Source: Vreelandella jeotgali Hwa
GTDB lineage: Bacteria; Pseudomonadota; Gammaproteobacteria; Pseudomonadales; Halomonadaceae
Direction of reading: 5' to 3'
Assembly (NCBI RefSeq): GCF_000334215.1
Contig: NZ_AMQY01000023.1
Location: 248,001 to 312,000, forward strand
Length of the DNA stretch: 64,000 nucleotides
This document shows positions 20,589 to 31,228 of the stretch, in pieces. The position numbers and the translations under genes are program-made. The stretch's first letter is position 1. Each line of letters begins with the position of its first letter. The notes below the pieces were generated by a model. The model did not search any database. It saw only the letters and a program-made list of their open reading frames with translations, and had not been told where the DNA came from.

Positions 20589-21854
20589 ATGGCGGCCATG
20601 AGTTTATCGGGCAAGCGGGTTCTGCTGGGCGTCAGCGCCGGCATTGCCGCGTATAAAAGCGCATTGATCACACGCCTGCTCAAACAGGCCGGCTGCGAGG
20701 TGCGCGTGGTCATGACCGAGGGCGCCCGGGCCTTCATCGCGCCCATGACGCTACAGGCGCTGTCCGGCGAACCGGTACGCACCTCGCTGCTGGATACCGC
20801 AGCCGAAGCCGGCATGGGCCATATCGAGCTGGCCCGCTGGGCCGATGCGGTCGTCATTGCCCCGGCCACGGCCGATGTCATGGCACGGCTGGCCAACGGC
20901 TTCGCCGATGATCTGCTCACTACCCTGTGCCTGGCCAGCGACGCCCCCGGGCTGATCGCCCCGGCCATGAACCAGGCCATGTGGCGCAGTCCGGCGACCC
21001 AACGCAACCTGGCCACCCTGGCAGACGACGGCTGGCGGCAGGTCGGCCCCGCTGCCGGCGACCAGGCCTGCGGCGATACCGGGCCCGGGCGCATGAGCGA
21101 GCCGGAAGAAATTCTGGCGGCGCTGACTGACTGCCTGCCGCCGTCGACGCCGGCGCCTGACGACGACGCAGCGCATCTGGTGATAACCGCCGGGCCGACG
21201 CAGGAAGCGCTGGACCCGGTGCGCTACCTCACCCGGCACGCCCTCTCCAACCACAGCTCGGGGAAGATGGGCTACGCGCTGGCCGCCGCCGCGCTGGAAC
21301 AGGGCGCCCGGGTGACGCTGATCAGCGGCCCGGTAGCGCTGCCCACTCCGGCGGGCGCCCAGCGCATCGACGTGACTTCCGCCGCCGACATGCACCAGGC
21401 GGCTCTGCAGCTGGCGCCCGACGCCGATATTTTCATCGGCTGTGCGGCGGTATCGGACTATCGCGCCGCCGAACCGGCCGCGCACAAGCTCAAGAAAACC
21501 GCCGACGACGACACCCTGACCCTGACGCTGGTCAAGAATCCCGACATCATCGCCGACGTGGCCGCGCTGCCTTCCGCCCAGCGCCCGCCGCTGGTGGTGG
21601 GCTTTGCCGCGGAAACCCGCGACGTCGAGCAATACGCCGACGACAAGCTCGCGCGCAAGGCGCTGGACATGATCGTGGCCAACGACGTCTCCGCCGCCGG
21701 CCTGGGCTTTGGCAGCGACGACAACGCCGCTTGGCTGCTGTGGCGCACACCGGCGGGTAGCGCCTCCGAACACCAGCCACCGCAGCCCAAGACACAGCTG
21801 GCCCGGGCCGTGATCGCGCGCGCCCTGGTGCAACGCTCTGCCCTTTTGCCCTGA
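20589..21854 (+). CDS. coaBC: Bifunctional phosphopantothenoylcysteine decarboxylase/synthetase
   Basis: CoaBC (Dfp) couples phosphopantothenate with cysteine using CTP, then decarboxylates the product to phosphopantetheine for coenzyme A. The N-terminal flavoprotein domain (CoaC) carries the active-site His (MGHIELARW), the PAMNQAMW clamp and the catalytic Cys in [10 protein letters not shown]. The C-terminal CoaB half holds the CTP-binding fold. I start at the ATG at 20589 behind GAGG; the second ATG at 20598 is possible. The product is 421 residues, and dut follows 57 bp later. Confidence 0.95.
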   Translation: MAAMSLSGKRVLLGVSAGIAAYKSALITRLLKQAGCEVRVVMTEGARAFIAPMTLQALSGEPVRTSLLDTAAEAGMGHIELARWADAVVIAPATADVMARLANGFADDLLTTLCLASDAPGLIAPAMNQAMWRSPATQRNLATLADDGWRQVGPAAGDQACGDTGPGRMSEPEEILAALTDCLPPSTPAPDDDAAHLVITAGPTQEALDPVRYLTRHALSNHSSGKMGYALAAAALEQGARVTLISGPVALPTPAGAQRIDVTSAADMHQAALQLAPDADIFIGCAAVSDYRAAEPAAHKLKKTADDDTLTLTLVKNPDIIADVAALPSAQRPPLVVGFAAETRDVEQYADDKLARKALDMIVANDVSAAGLGFGSDDNAAWLLWRTPAGSASEHQPPQPKTQLARAVIARALVQRSALLP

Positions 21855-21911
21855 CATCGCTTTGCACTGACACTGCTTTCCACTGACATCGCTCAACACA
21901 GAGGAATCCCG

Positions 21912-22376
21912 ATGACCGCCAATCCCCGCCCGCGCCTTGAGTGCCGGCTGCTCGACGAGCGCATGCGCGATTATCTGCCCGCCTATGCCACCGCCGGCTC
22001 GGCGGGCATGGACCTGCGCGCCCTGCTGGATGCACCGCTGACGCTGGAACCGGGCGACTGCGAGCTGGTGCGCACCGGCCTTGCGGTTTACATCCGCGAT
22101 ACGGGGCTGGCCGGCATGATCCTGCCGCGCTCGGGTCTGGGCCACAAGCACGGCATCGTGCTGGGCAACCTGGTCGGGCTGATCGACGCCGACTACCAGG
22201 GCGAGCTGATGATCTCGGTGTGGAACCGCGGTCAGCGCGCCTTCACCGTCGACCCCTTCGAGCGTTTGGCGCAGTACGTACTGGTCCCCGTGGTACAGGC
22301 CGAACTGGCGCTGGTGGATCAGTTCACCGACAGCGAACGCGGCAGCGGCGGCTTTGGCAGCACCGGCGCGCAGTAG
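21912..22376 (+). CDS. dut: dUTP diphosphatase
   Basis: Dut hydrolyses dUTP to dUMP, keeping uracil out of DNA and supplying thymidylate synthesis. All five trimeric dUTPase motifs are present in 154 residues: [31 protein letters not shown] (catalytic Asp), [10 protein letters not shown] and the glycine-rich [10 protein letters not shown]. It has a GAGGA ribosome binding site and lies between coaBC and algC, the Pseudomonas order. Confidence 0.97.
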   Translation: MTANPRPRLECRLLDERMRDYLPAYATAGSAGMDLRALLDAPLTLEPGDCELVRTGLAVYIRDTGLAGMILPRSGLGHKHGIVLGNLVGLIDADYQGELMISVWNRGQRAFTVDPFERLAQYVLVPVVQAELALVDQFTDSERGSGGFGSTGAQ

Positions 22377-22460
22377 CCGGGCGGCCGATGACGCTCCCGC
22401 GTCAATGCCGTCCCGCCGAGGCTGCCACGCCCTTATTTGCTCCGGTTTTATTGCCCCTGA

Positions 22461-23885
22461 ATGGACACGCAGACGACCATGACTCACGCCTCACTGAACG
22501 CTTCCATTTTCCGCGCCTATGACATTCGCGGCATCGTTGACGACACCCTCACCGAAGACGGCGTCACGCTGATCGGCCACGCCATCGGCAGCGAAGCCGC
22601 CGCCCGCGGCGAAACCACCGTGGTCGTCGCTCGGGACGGCCGCCTGTCCGGCGAGCGCATGCAGGCCGCGCTGATTCGCGGGCTCACCGCCGCCGGCCGG
22701 CAGGTGATCAACGTCGGCATGGTGCCCACGCCGGTGCTCTACTTTGCCACCCACGTACTCGACGGCACGACCTCGGGCGTGATGGTCACCGGCAGCCACA
22801 ACCCACCGGACTACAACGGCTTCAAGATCGTACTCGGCGGCGAGACACTCTCCGGCGATGCCATCACCGCGCTGTATCAGCGCATCGTCGACGCCGACCT
22901 GGTGCAGCCCGGCGCCGGGGGCGAAGGTCACGTCAGCGAACGCGATCTGCGCGAGGCCTATCTGTCCCGCATTACCGACGATATTCGCCTTGAGCGCCCG
23001 CTCAAGGCCGTGGTCGACTGCGGCAACGGCGTGGCCGGCGAGCTGGGCCCCGAGCTGATCCGCCGGCTGGGTGTGGAGACCGTCCCGCTGTTTGACGATA
23101 TCGACGGCACCTTCCCCAACCATCACCCCGACCCCGGCAAGCCGGAAAACCTCACCGACCTGATCGCCAGGGTGAAAGATACCGGCGCCGACATCGGCCT
23201 GGCGTTTGACGGCGACGGCGACCGCCTCGGCGTTATTACCCCCACCGGCCGGCTGATCTACCCCGATCACCTGCTGATGGCCTTTGCCACCGACATGCTG
23301 GGGCGCAACCCCGGCGCCAGGGTGATCTTTGACGTCAAGTGCACCGGCAACCTGACCGGCGTTATCGAGCGCGCCGGCGGCGAGCCGGAAATGTGGCGTA
23401 CCGGGCACTCGCTGATCAAGGCGCGGATGAAGGCAACCGGCGCGGCGCTGGCCGGGGAAATGAGCGGGCATGTGTTCTTTCAGGAGCGCTGGTACGGCTT
23501 TGACGATGGCCTATACGCCGCCGCCCGGCTGGTGGAAATTCTCTCCGGCCAGGCGGAGGCCGCCGACGCCTTTTTCGACGGCTTCCCTCAGGATATCGGC
23601 ACGCCGGAAATCAACATCGAGGTCACCGACGACAATAAATTCACTCTGGTGGACAAGCTTGCCCGGGAAGGTGACTTCGGCGAGGGTATCAAGACAACGC
23701 TCGACGGCATTCGCGTGGACTACCCGGACGGCTGGGGGCTGTGCCGCGCTTCCAACACCACGCCCATGCTGGTGCTGCGCTTTGAAGGCAAAAACCGCGA
23801 GGCGCTGCACCGCATCCGCACGCAGTTTCAGCACGCGCTGCAGCAGCTCGACGAGACGCTCACGCTCCCCGCTGCCGAACCATGA
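22461..23885 (+). CDS. algC: Phosphomannomutase/phosphoglucomutase
   Basis: AlgC-type alpha-D-phosphohexomutases interconvert hexose 6- and 1-phosphates for alginate, LPS and other exopolysaccharides. The catalytic phosphoserine is Ser112 in TGSHNPPDYNG and the metal loop is DGDGDRLG. The sugar-binding GEMSGH and C-terminal phosphate-binding RASNTTP loops are present. Two start codons are possible, 22461 and 22479, neither with a strong ribosome binding site; the longer gives 474 residues. It sits between dut and argB as in Pseudomonas. Confidence 0.94.
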   Translation: MDTQTTMTHASLNASIFRAYDIRGIVDDTLTEDGVTLIGHAIGSEAAARGETTVVVARDGRLSGERMQAALIRGLTAAGRQVINVGMVPTPVLYFATHVLDGTTSGVMVTGSHNPPDYNGFKIVLGGETLSGDAITALYQRIVDADLVQPGAGGEGHVSERDLREAYLSRITDDIRLERPLKAVVDCGNGVAGELGPELIRRLGVETVPLFDDIDGTFPNHHPDPGKPENLTDLIARVKDTGADIGLAFDGDGDRLGVITPTGRLIYPDHLLMAFATDMLGRNPGARVIFDVKCTGNLTGVIERAGGEPEMWRTGHSLIKARMKATGAALAGEMSGHVFFQERWYGFDDGLYAAARLVEILSGQAEAADAFFDGFPQDIGTPEINIEVTDDNKFTLVDKLAREGDFGEGIKTTLDGIRVDYPDGWGLCRASNTTPMLVLRFEGKNREALHRIRTQFQHALQQLDETLTLPAAEP

Positions 23886-23978
23886 AACGCGCCGGCCAAC
23901 CATCGCCGCCGAGCCATAAGCGGCGATGGCAGGGGGTCAGCTCATATAAAAACCGTCAGCGCATAAAAAACCGTATAA

Positions 23979-24887
<909 letters not shown>

Positions 24888-24904
24888 CCGCCAGGGAGGG
24901 GCTC

Positions 24905-25513
24905 ATGAGCGATCAACACAAACCGCGCCGCCGCGAGCAGATTCTTCAGGCGCTGGCGCAGATGCTGGAGGATGACAGCGGCCAACGGATTACCACCGCC
25001 GCACTGGCGCGCCAGGTCGGCGTCTCGGAAGCTGCCCTGTACCGGCACTTTCCCAGCAAGGCGCGGATGTTTGAGGGGCTGATCGATTTTATCGAGGAAA
25101 GCATCTTTGCCCGGGTCAGCCGGATCATCCACGACATCCCCGAGACCACCGAACGCTGCGGCACCATCCTGTCGTTGCTGCTGGGCTTTGCGGAAAAGAA
25201 CCCCGGCCTGGCCCGGGTGATGGGCGGCGACGTACTCACCGGCGAAACCGCCCGGCTGCGCCAGCGCATCCATCAGCTGTTCGAACGCCTCGAACTGCAA
25301 CTCAAACAGCTACTGCGCGAAGCCGAACTTTACGAAGGCCAGCGCCCCGCCATTCCGGCGTCGGCGGCGGCCAACCTGCTGATGGCCCACGCCGAAGGGC
25401 GAATTTCACAGTACGTGCGCAGCGATTTCACCCAGCTGCCAACCCAGGGCTGGGAAGACCAGTGGGCGCTGCTGTCGGCCGGTTTGATGCGCCCGGTGGC
25501 ACAGAGCGCCTGA
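24905..25513 (+). CDS. slmA: Nucleoid occlusion factor SlmA
   Basis: SlmA is a TetR-fold protein that binds chromosomal SBS sites and blocks FtsZ assembly over the nucleoid. I start it at the ATG at 24905, directly behind GGGAGGGG, giving 202 residues; the frame is open upstream only as a shadow of argB. The N-terminal helix-turn-helix reads TTAALARQVGVSEAALYRHF, and the body includes FAEKNPGLARVM. It is last in the coaBC-dut-algC-argB-slmA run and is followed by a strong terminator. Confidence 0.94.
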   Translation: MSDQHKPRRREQILQALAQMLEDDSGQRITTAALARQVGVSEAALYRHFPSKARMFEGLIDFIEESIFARVSRIIHDIPETTERCGTILSLLLGFAEKNPGLARVMGGDVLTGETARLRQRIHQLFERLELQLKQLLREAELYEGQRPAIPASAAANLLMAHAEGRISQYVRSDFTQLPTQGWEDQWALLSAGLMRPVAQSA

Positions 25514-25525
25514 AGGCCGAACGCA

Positions 25526-25559
25526 AAAACGGCGCTCCGGAATCCGTGAGCGCCGTTTT
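25526..25559. terminator. Bidirectional terminator between slmA and rpoH
   Basis: AAAACGGCGCTC (25526-25537) pairs perfectly with GAGCGCCGTTTT (25548-25559) around a 10-base loop. T-runs form part of the stem in both directions, so it can end both slmA and the converging rpoH transcript. Confidence 0.9.
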
Positions 25560-25625
25560 GCGTTTTACGTGGAGAGTAGGACACCAGGCGGCTGACAGCC
25601 GCCGATCGTTGACGACCGGCGTCGA

Positions 25626-26498
25626 TCAGGCGAAGAGCGTATCGCCCATCTTGTGCCGCAGCTTTTTCATGGCGTTTTTTTCCAGCTGGCGAATACGCTC
25701 GGCCGATACGCCGTAAACGTCCGCGAGGTCGTGGAGCGTATCCTTGTGCTCGGCGAGCCAGCGACGTTGGAGAATATCCTTCGACCGCGCGTCCAGGCCC
25801 TCAAGAGCCGACTGCAGCCGGCGCGAGGCATCCTGCTCGTAATCGCTGCTTTCCAGCTGGGTGGCCGGGTCGGCGGCGGCATCGTCGAGGAAGTGAACCG
25901 GCGCGCGATAGGCGCTGGCGCTGTCCTCGTCGTCACCCGGCGAGGCATCGTAGCCGGCGTCAAACGATGACAGGCGCCCCTCCATGTCACGCACGACTTC
26001 GGGCTTGACGTCGAGGTCCCGGGCAATCGCGCTGACCTCGTCGTTGTTCAACCAGGACAGTCGCTTTTTGGCGCTGCGCAGATTGAAGAACAGCTTGCGC
26101 TGGGCCTTGGTCGTGGCGATTTTGACGATGCGCCAGTTGCGCAGTACAAACTCGTGAATTTCGGCCTTGATCCAGTGCACGGCAAAGGACACCAGGCGCA
26201 CGCCCTGGTGCGGATCAAAGCGCTTGACGGCCTTCATCAGGCCGACGTTGCCTTCCTGAATCAAATCCGCCTGAGCCAGGCCGTAGCCGGTATAGCTGCG
26301 CGCAATATGCACGACGAAGCGCAGATGCGACAGCACCAGGCGGCGCGCCGCTTCCAGGTCGCCGTCGTCGTACAGGCGCCAGGCAAGCGAGCTCTCTTCT
26401 TCCGCGCTCAGCACCGCAATGCTGCCGACCGCGTTGATATAACCGCCCAGATCGTGTCCCGGAGAAAGCTGACCCACCGGTAGAAGACTGTTGCTCAT
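25626..26498 (-). CDS. rpoH: Heat-shock sigma factor RpoH (sigma-32)
   Basis: RpoH directs RNA polymerase to heat-shock promoters. The 290-residue protein has sigma regions 2 and 4 and the diagnostic RpoH box QRKLFFNLR near residue 133, the site tied to FtsH/chaperone control. The C-terminal helix-turn-helix reads [19 protein letters not shown]. It lies downstream of ftsX, the conserved ftsY-ftsE-ftsX-rpoH order, but has its own sigma-E-like promoter at 26544-26570, so envelope stress may raise its level. Confidence 0.97.
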   Translation of the reverse strand: MSNSLLPVGQLSPGHDLGGYINAVGSIAVLSAEEESSLAWRLYDDGDLEAARRLVLSHLRFVVHIARSYTGYGLAQADLIQEGNVGLMKAVKRFDPHQGVRLVSFAVHWIKAEIHEFVLRNWRIVKIATTKAQRKLFFNLRSAKKRLSWLNNDEVSAIARDLDVKPEVVRDMEGRLSSFDAGYDASPGDDEDSASAYRAPVHFLDDAAADPATQLESSDYEQDASRRLQSALEGLDARSKDILQRRWLAEHKDTLHDLADVYGVSAERIRQLEKNAMKKLRHKMGDTLFA

Positions 26499-26543
26499 GT
26501 GCAGATGGTCTCCGTGATAACCCTGATGTGGTTGACTGAAACT

Positions 26544-26570
26544 ATAGAGGTTTTAACCGGCAAAAAGTTC
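26544..26570 (-). promoter_or_regulatory. Sigma-E (AlgU)-type promoter of rpoH
   Basis: On the minus strand GAACTT (26570-26565) and TCTAT (26548-26544) are separated by 16 bases. This matches the sigma-E/AlgU consensus (GAACTT, 16-17 bases, TCTGA) at all six -35 positions and the first three of the -10. The predicted start is about 38 nt upstream of the rpoH ATG, and the ftsX stop lies about 100 bp further upstream. Confidence 0.65.
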
Positions 26571-26667
26571 CCTTCGCGCCATGTTTCCACGTGTGTCGGG
26601 TGATTCAGGGCAGCACGCCGCAAAAGCGTTGTTTTGCCTGTTTCACCGCCGCCTCCTGCTGGCTGAC

Positions 26668-27693
26668 TTACCCCGGCTTGATGCTCGATAGGTGCCGAGT
26701 CACCGCCACCCAGGCACCAAGCCAGCCGAGTAGTGTACTACAGGATAGAAGAATTGTAGAGCCCCCGACGCCCAGCGCGGGCAGCGCAAAGGAAGCGCCG
26801 TAGCTTTGCGCCAGCGCCTGCACCGGCATGGCCAGCCAGTGGCGCCCCAGGGTTAAAAGTCCCAGCGCCAGTACGCCGCCGCCCAGCCCGAACCAGGCGC
26901 CGCTATAGAGAAATGGCCGGCGCACGAACGCATGGGTGGCACCGATCAGCATCACCACTTCGATTTCCCGCCGGCGGCTTTCCACGGCCAGGCGGATGGT
27001 ATTGCCCACCACCAGCAGCACGCCCAGCCCGAACAGCGCCCCCAGCGCCAGGGTGATACGCTGACCCAGCTCCGCCAGGTGGCGAAGACGCTCGATCCAG
27101 GCAAGGTCCACGCGCGCCTCGTCCACGCCGGCAAGCTCGCCCAGCCGACCGGCCAGCGCCTCCATTCTCTCGGGCGAGGCTTCAGCGGGCGTTACCACGA
27201 TACTCGCCGGCAGCGGGTTGTCTTCCAGGCCGTCAAGCGCATCCTCCAGCCCCAGCGCCTGCTGAAAATCCGTCATGCCCTGGTCGGCACTGATCAGTCG
27301 CGTCTGCTCCACGTTCGACTCGGCCGCCACGGCTTCGCGGATGCGCCCGGCTTCGGCCGCGGCAATGTGTTGCTCGAGATAGACCGTGAGGGTTGCGCCG
27401 TCGTCGACTTCGGCATCCAGCAGACGGGCGCTGGAAAGCGTCAGCCAGAGCCCGGCGGGCAGCACCAGCGCAATGCCGATCGCCAGCATGGTCAACAGGC
27501 TGCCCGCCGGGTAGCGCAGCAGGCGTCGGACGCTATCGAGGCTCATGGCCGCATGATGACGCCCCCAGGCGCGCAGGCGACTGCCGGCTGCCGGCCCCGA
27601 CGCTGCCGTAGCGGTCGTGCGAGGCGAAGGGGGCGGAGAAGACGCGGCGGGGCTTTCACGGCGCGTGGCCGCGGATTTGCGGGGCTGGGTCAT
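26668..27693 (-). CDS. ftsX: Cell division protein FtsX
   Basis: FtsX is the membrane half of the FtsEX complex, which activates periplasmic amidases through EnvC-like partners and links to the divisome. The 341 residues comprise a long Pro/Ala/Ser-rich cytoplasmic N-terminus (about 65 residues), a first membrane segment, a periplasmic loop and three more membrane segments. This is the FtsX topology. The start overlaps the ftsE stop by 4 bases (ATGA). Confidence 0.94.
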   Translation of the reverse strand: MTQPRKSAATRRESPAASSPPPSPRTTATAASGPAAGSRLRAWGRHHAAMSLDSVRRLLRYPAGSLLTMLAIGIALVLPAGLWLTLSSARLLDAEVDDGATLTVYLEQHIAAAEAGRIREAVAAESNVEQTRLISADQGMTDFQQALGLEDALDGLEDNPLPASIVVTPAEASPERMEALAGRLGELAGVDEARVDLAWIERLRHLAELGQRITLALGALFGLGVLLVVGNTIRLAVESRRREIEVVMLIGATHAFVRRPFLYSGAWFGLGGGVLALGLLTLGRHWLAMPVQALAQSYGASFALPALGVGGSTILLSCSTLLGWLGAWVAVTRHLSSIKPG

Positions 27694-28361
27694 GACGCGG
27701 CTCCCTCATCGGAGACAAGGCGCCCGTCGACCAGGCGGAGTATACGGTGGCGCAGCCGGCTGATCAGCGCCAGGTCGTGGCTGGCGATCATCACCGTGGT
27801 GCCGATGCGATTGAAGTCTTCAAACAGCGCCATGATGTCCGCCGACAGATCGGGATCGAGGTTCCCCGTGGGCTCGTCGGCCAACAGCAGGGCCGGCTTG
27901 CTGACCACGGCCCGGGCAATGCCCACGCGCTGCTGTTCGCCGCCGGAAAGCTCCACCGGCAGCGCGCGTTCGCGGTGCAGCAGCCCGACCTTGTCCAGCG
28001 AGGCCCGCACCCGGCGCGCCGTTTCCCGCGGCGGCGTGCCCTGAATCTCCAGCGGCAGCGCCACATTGTGAAAAATCGAGCGGTCAAACAGCAGCTGATG
28101 ATCCTGAAACACCACGCCGACCTGGCGACGGTAAAACGGCACCTGGCTGGCGTGAAGCCGGGCAATATCGTGCCCGGCGACGATAACGCGCCCGCGGCTG
28201 GGACGCTCCAGGCGCATGACCAGGCGCAGCAGCGAGCTCTTCCCCGCGCCGGAATGGCCGGTGAGAAACACCATTTCGCCGCGCCCGACGCGAAAATTCA
28301 GATGCGACAGCGCCTCGAAGCGACCGCCGTAGCGCTTGCCGACGTGATCGAACGCGATCAT
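27690..28361 (-). CDS. ftsE: Cell division ATP-binding protein FtsE
   Basis: FtsE is the ATPase of FtsEX. The 223 residues contain Walker A ([13 protein letters not shown]), the ABC signature ([15 protein letters not shown]) and Walker B ([12 protein letters not shown]). It overlaps ftsY by 4 bases at its start and ftsX by 4 at its end. The three are therefore a tightly coupled transcript. Confidence 0.96.
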   Translation of the reverse strand: MIAFDHVGKRYGGRFEALSHLNFRVGRGEMVFLTGHSGAGKSSLLRLVMRLERPSRGRVIVAGHDIARLHASQVPFYRRQVGVVFQDHQLLFDRSIFHNVALPLEIQGTPPRETARRVRASLDKVGLLHRERALPVELSGGEQQRVGIARAVVSKPALLLADEPTGNLDPDLSADIMALFEDFNRIGTTVMIASHDLALISRLRHRILRLVDGRLVSDEGAAS

Positions 28362-29569
28362 GCGGGGCCGTCGTCGTCCCGGCGATCAAACAGCGCGTCG
28401 ACAAACTCCCGGGCGGCAAAGGGCCGCAGATCATCCAGCCCCTCGCCCACGCCGATAAAGCGAATCGGCGTTTGCAGCTGGTTGGCTAGAGCGAAGATCA
28501 CCCCGCCCTTGGCGGTGCCGTCGAGCTTGGTCAGGGTAATACCCGTGACCGGCACCGCTTCGTTGAAGGTTGTCGCCTGGCTGATGGCGTTCTGGCCGGT
28601 GCCGGCATCCAGCACCAGCATGACCTCGTGGGGAGCTTCGGCGTCGAGTTTTTGCACCACGCGATGAACCTTTTTCAGCTCCTCCATCAGGTGGCCCTTG
28701 TTGTGCAGGCGGCCGGCGGTATCGGCAATGATGACGTCGATGCCCCGGGCTCTGGCGGCGGCGACGGCATCGTAAACCACCGAGGCGCTATCGGCGCCGG
28801 TGTGCTGGGCCACCACCGGCACATCGTTGCGCTCGCCCCAGACCTTGAGCTGCTCCACCGCGGCCGCGCGGAAGGTGTCCCCGGCGGCCAGCATCACGCT
28901 TTTGCCTTCGCGCTGAAAGCGCTGGGTCAACTTGCCGATGGTAGTGGTCTTGCCCACGCCGTTGACCCCGGCTACCAGCATGACGAAAGGCTCGCCGCTG
29001 CCGGTTTGCGGTTCCAGCGGCGTGGTCACCGGCTCCAGCATGGCCGTCAGTTCTTCCTGAAGCCCCTGGTACAGCGCCTGCGGATCGTTGAGCTCCTTGC
29101 GCGATACGCGCTCTTCCAGCCGCTCGATAATCGTGGTGGCGGCCTCGATGCCCACGTCGGCCATCAGCAGCTGGGTTTCCAGGTCTTCCAGCAGCTCGTC
29201 GTCGATCTGTTTTTTGCCCAGAAACAGATCGGCCACGCCGTCGGTAAAGCTTGCTCGGGTCTTGCCCAGCCCGGCCTTGATGCGCGCCAGCCAGCCCTTC
29301 TTTTCCGGGCGTGCCGCCGGCTGCGCAGGCGTTTCCGGTTCGGGCTCCGGCTCGGCTTCAGGCGCAGGATCGGCATCGGGTGCCAACTCCGTGTCAGCGT
29401 CCGAACCGGCTTCAGGCGTTGCGTCCGGTTCGGGCCGCACATCGGCATCGCTGTCGGACGAGTCGGCCGGGGCCTGCGAGGTCGCGTCCTCTTGCGCCGG
29501 GGCGGCCTCGTCGTCGCGAGAGGCGTCGTGACTGTCGTGTTTGTTCTTGCGCTTGAAAAAACCAAACAT
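28358..29569 (-). CDS. ftsY: Signal recognition particle receptor FtsY
   Basis: FtsY is the SRP receptor that pairs with Ffh to deliver ribosomes to SecYEG. I start at the ATG at 29569 ([15 protein letters not shown]); a TTG two codons upstream is possible. The 403 residues have a long acidic Asp/Glu/Pro/Ala-rich A domain (to about residue 95), then the N domain and the G domain with [19 protein letters not shown] and [10 protein letters not shown]. The acidity of the A domain suits membrane-lipid contacts and, by inference, a salt-adapted proteome. Ffh is encoded at 52555-53979. Confidence 0.96.
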   Translation of the reverse strand: MFGFFKRKNKHDSHDASRDDEAAPAQEDATSQAPADSSDSDADVRPEPDATPEAGSDADTELAPDADPAPEAEPEPEPETPAQPAARPEKKGWLARIKAGLGKTRASFTDGVADLFLGKKQIDDELLEDLETQLLMADVGIEAATTIIERLEERVSRKELNDPQALYQGLQEELTAMLEPVTTPLEPQTGSGEPFVMLVAGVNGVGKTTTIGKLTQRFQREGKSVMLAAGDTFRAAAVEQLKVWGERNDVPVVAQHTGADSASVVYDAVAAARARGIDVIIADTAGRLHNKGHLMEELKKVHRVVQKLDAEAPHEVMLVLDAGTGQNAISQATTFNEAVPVTGITLTKLDGTAKGGVIFALANQLQTPIRFIGVGEGLDDLRPFAAREFVDALFDRRDDDGPA

Positions 29570-29749
29570 GGGCAAATATCCGGGCAGGTCGTCGTCAAAA
29601 ACCGATCATCGTGAAACACCGTCAAAGCCGAGAGCGCCAGGCCGTTCGGCATCGCGTCGGGAGTGCGATCACGGTGAACGATGAATAGGGAGCCATCCTA
29701 CCACCACGGATCAAGACTTTGGACACGCAGGGCGCTATAATCGCCGACC

Positions 29750-30358
29750 ATGACACGTAAACGCTCTTCACGCTCCGCAACGCCTCGCCGCAGCCGGCAA
29801 GGCGGCAAGCTTCGCGTTATCGGCGGCGAGTTTCGCCGCCGTCAGCTGCCCGTGCCCGAGCGGCCGGGGCTACGCCCGACGCCCGACCGGGTGCGCGAGA
29901 CGCTGTTCAACTGGCTGGGCCAGACGCTTGACGGCAAGCGCGTGCTCGACGCCTTTGCCGGCACCGGCGCGCTGGGGATCGAAGCGCTGTCACGCGGCGC
30001 CGCCCGGGTGGAATTCATCGAACACGACGCCAAAGCTGCGGCTCAGCTGCGGGATAACCTGGCAACGCTGAAGACCGACGGCGGCCGGGTCACATGCGGG
30101 GAGGTCGGCGCGTTTCTGGCCGCCTCCCCGGCTACCGATACCTTTGACCTGGTGCTGCTGGACCCGCCGTTTCATCAGGGGCTGGTGGCGAGCTGCTGCG
30201 CGGCGCTGGAAGATGGCGGCTGGCTGTCGCCCCGGGCGCTGATCTACGTGGAAGCCGAATCGTCCGGCCTCCCGGCAGTGCCCGACAGCTGGGAGCTGTA
30301 CCGCGAAACCCGGGCCGGCGATACTACCGCCCGGCTCTACCGGCGCGGCGACGGCTGA
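29750..30358 (+). CDS. rsmD: 16S rRNA m2G966 methyltransferase
   Basis: RsmD methylates G966 of 16S rRNA on the assembled 30S particle. The 202-residue protein has a basic N-terminal extension, the GKLRVIGGEFRRR start of the core, the SAM loop DAFAGTGALGIEALSRGA and the catalytic DPPF motif. It is divergent from ftsY, as in many gammaproteobacteria. Confidence 0.95.
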   Translation: MTRKRSSRSATPRRSRQGGKLRVIGGEFRRRQLPVPERPGLRPTPDRVRETLFNWLGQTLDGKRVLDAFAGTGALGIEALSRGAARVEFIEHDAKAAAQLRDNLATLKTDGGRVTCGEVGAFLAASPATDTFDLVLLDPPFHQGLVASCCAALEDGGWLSPRALIYVEAESSGLPAVPDSWELYRETRAGDTTARLYRRGDG

Positions 30359-30480
30359 TCCCGGCTTGCCGCTGCGCGGTGCGAGCGTTACGCTCGGCCG
30401 GATCCCGTCGCTGCCGCGTCCGGCACGCACAACCAATCGCGCTATCATGTCATGACACATCGACCCAGGGGGAGAAACGC

Positions 30481-30666
30481 ATGAGCCAGGAACTGTTCAA
30501 TCAGCTGGAGCAAAAAGTCACCGCCACGGTGGAAGCGCTGGAGCTTGCCCGACTGGAAAACGAGGAGCTGCGCGATGAAAACCGCACCCTCAAGCAGGAA
30601 CACGAAGAGTGGGAACGCCGGCTGAACGGGCTGCTGCAGAAATTCGACGAAGCGGCGGAAAGCTGA
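30481..30666 (+). CDS. ZapB-like small coiled-coil protein
   Basis: The 61-residue product (MSQELFNQLEQKVTATVEAL onward) is almost entirely a charged heptad coiled coil rich in Glu, Leu and Asn. It resembles the short ZapB-like proteins of Pseudomonas relatives (the family I know as TIGR02449). ZapB links ZapA-FtsZ rings to the nucleoid. An AGGGGGAG ribosome binding site precedes the ATG by seven bases, which supports real translation. Assignment to cell division rests on length and composition only. Confidence 0.75.
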   Translation: MSQELFNQLEQKVTATVEALELARLENEELRDENRTLKQEHEEWERRLNGLLQKFDEAAES

Positions 30667-30736
30667 AGCGGCGGAAAACCGAGCTGATGTAAGGCTTTCG
30701 CCAGGGACCTTTTACCGGGCATATTGCCCGAATAAC

Positions 30737-31228
30737 CTACAGACAGCGCGACATCAGCAGGGCATCTTCCCTCACGCTATCCGGCGTCGCCGGAGGGTAA
30801 TACCCCCGGCGGCGACCGTCCACGTCGAGGCCGTGGCGCCGGTACAGGGCAATCGCGGCGGCATTGCCTTCGCGCACTTCCAGCAGCAGGTGCTCACACT
30901 GCCAGTCGCAGGCGGTTTCCAACGCGGCGCGCATCAACGCATCGCCGACGCCCTGGCCGCGCCGCTCCGGGTGTACCCCCAGCGCCTGGATTTCCGCGTC
31001 AAACGGCAGCCGTGCCAACCACAGATATCCGGCAAGCTCGGGCGACGGCCCGGCTGCGTCGCCGTCCATGACACCCAATATCCGGCCATCCTTCGCTTCC
31101 AGTGCGTCGCACAGCGCGCCGGCCATGGCGCCGCTGCCGGTAATGCTGCCGCCCGACACCACGCTGGCGGCATGGCGCCCGGTGAGCGTTGTCACCCGCC
31201 AGCTAGCCATGACCGGACTCCCGGCCAT
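30737..31228 (-). CDS. rimI: Ribosomal-protein-alanine N-acetyltransferase
   Basis: RimI acetylates the N-terminal alanine of ribosomal protein S18. The GNAT acetyl-CoA loop reads HPERRGQGVGDALM, with the C-terminal REGNAAAIALYRRHG and YYPP segment typical of RimI. The ATG at 31228 has a perfect AGGAGG six bases upstream; the ATG at 31210 (MASWRVTT) is the alternative. Either start lies inside the end of the upstream gene, so the two are coupled. Length is 163 residues from the first start. Confidence 0.9.
   Translation of the reverse strand: MAGSPVMASWRVTTLTGRHAASVVSGGSITGSGAMAGALCDALEAKDGRILGVMDGDAAGPSPELAGYLWLARLPFDAEIQALGVHPERRGQGVGDALMRAALETACDWQCEHLLLEVREGNAAAIALYRRHGLDVDGRRRGYYPPATPDSVREDALLMSRCL

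Noticed and set aside
20751..22487. A 578-codon open frame on the minus strand across coaBC and dut
   Set aside because: It is antisense to two genes with all their catalytic motifs and shows the Gly/Arg/Gln-rich composition of a shadow frame.
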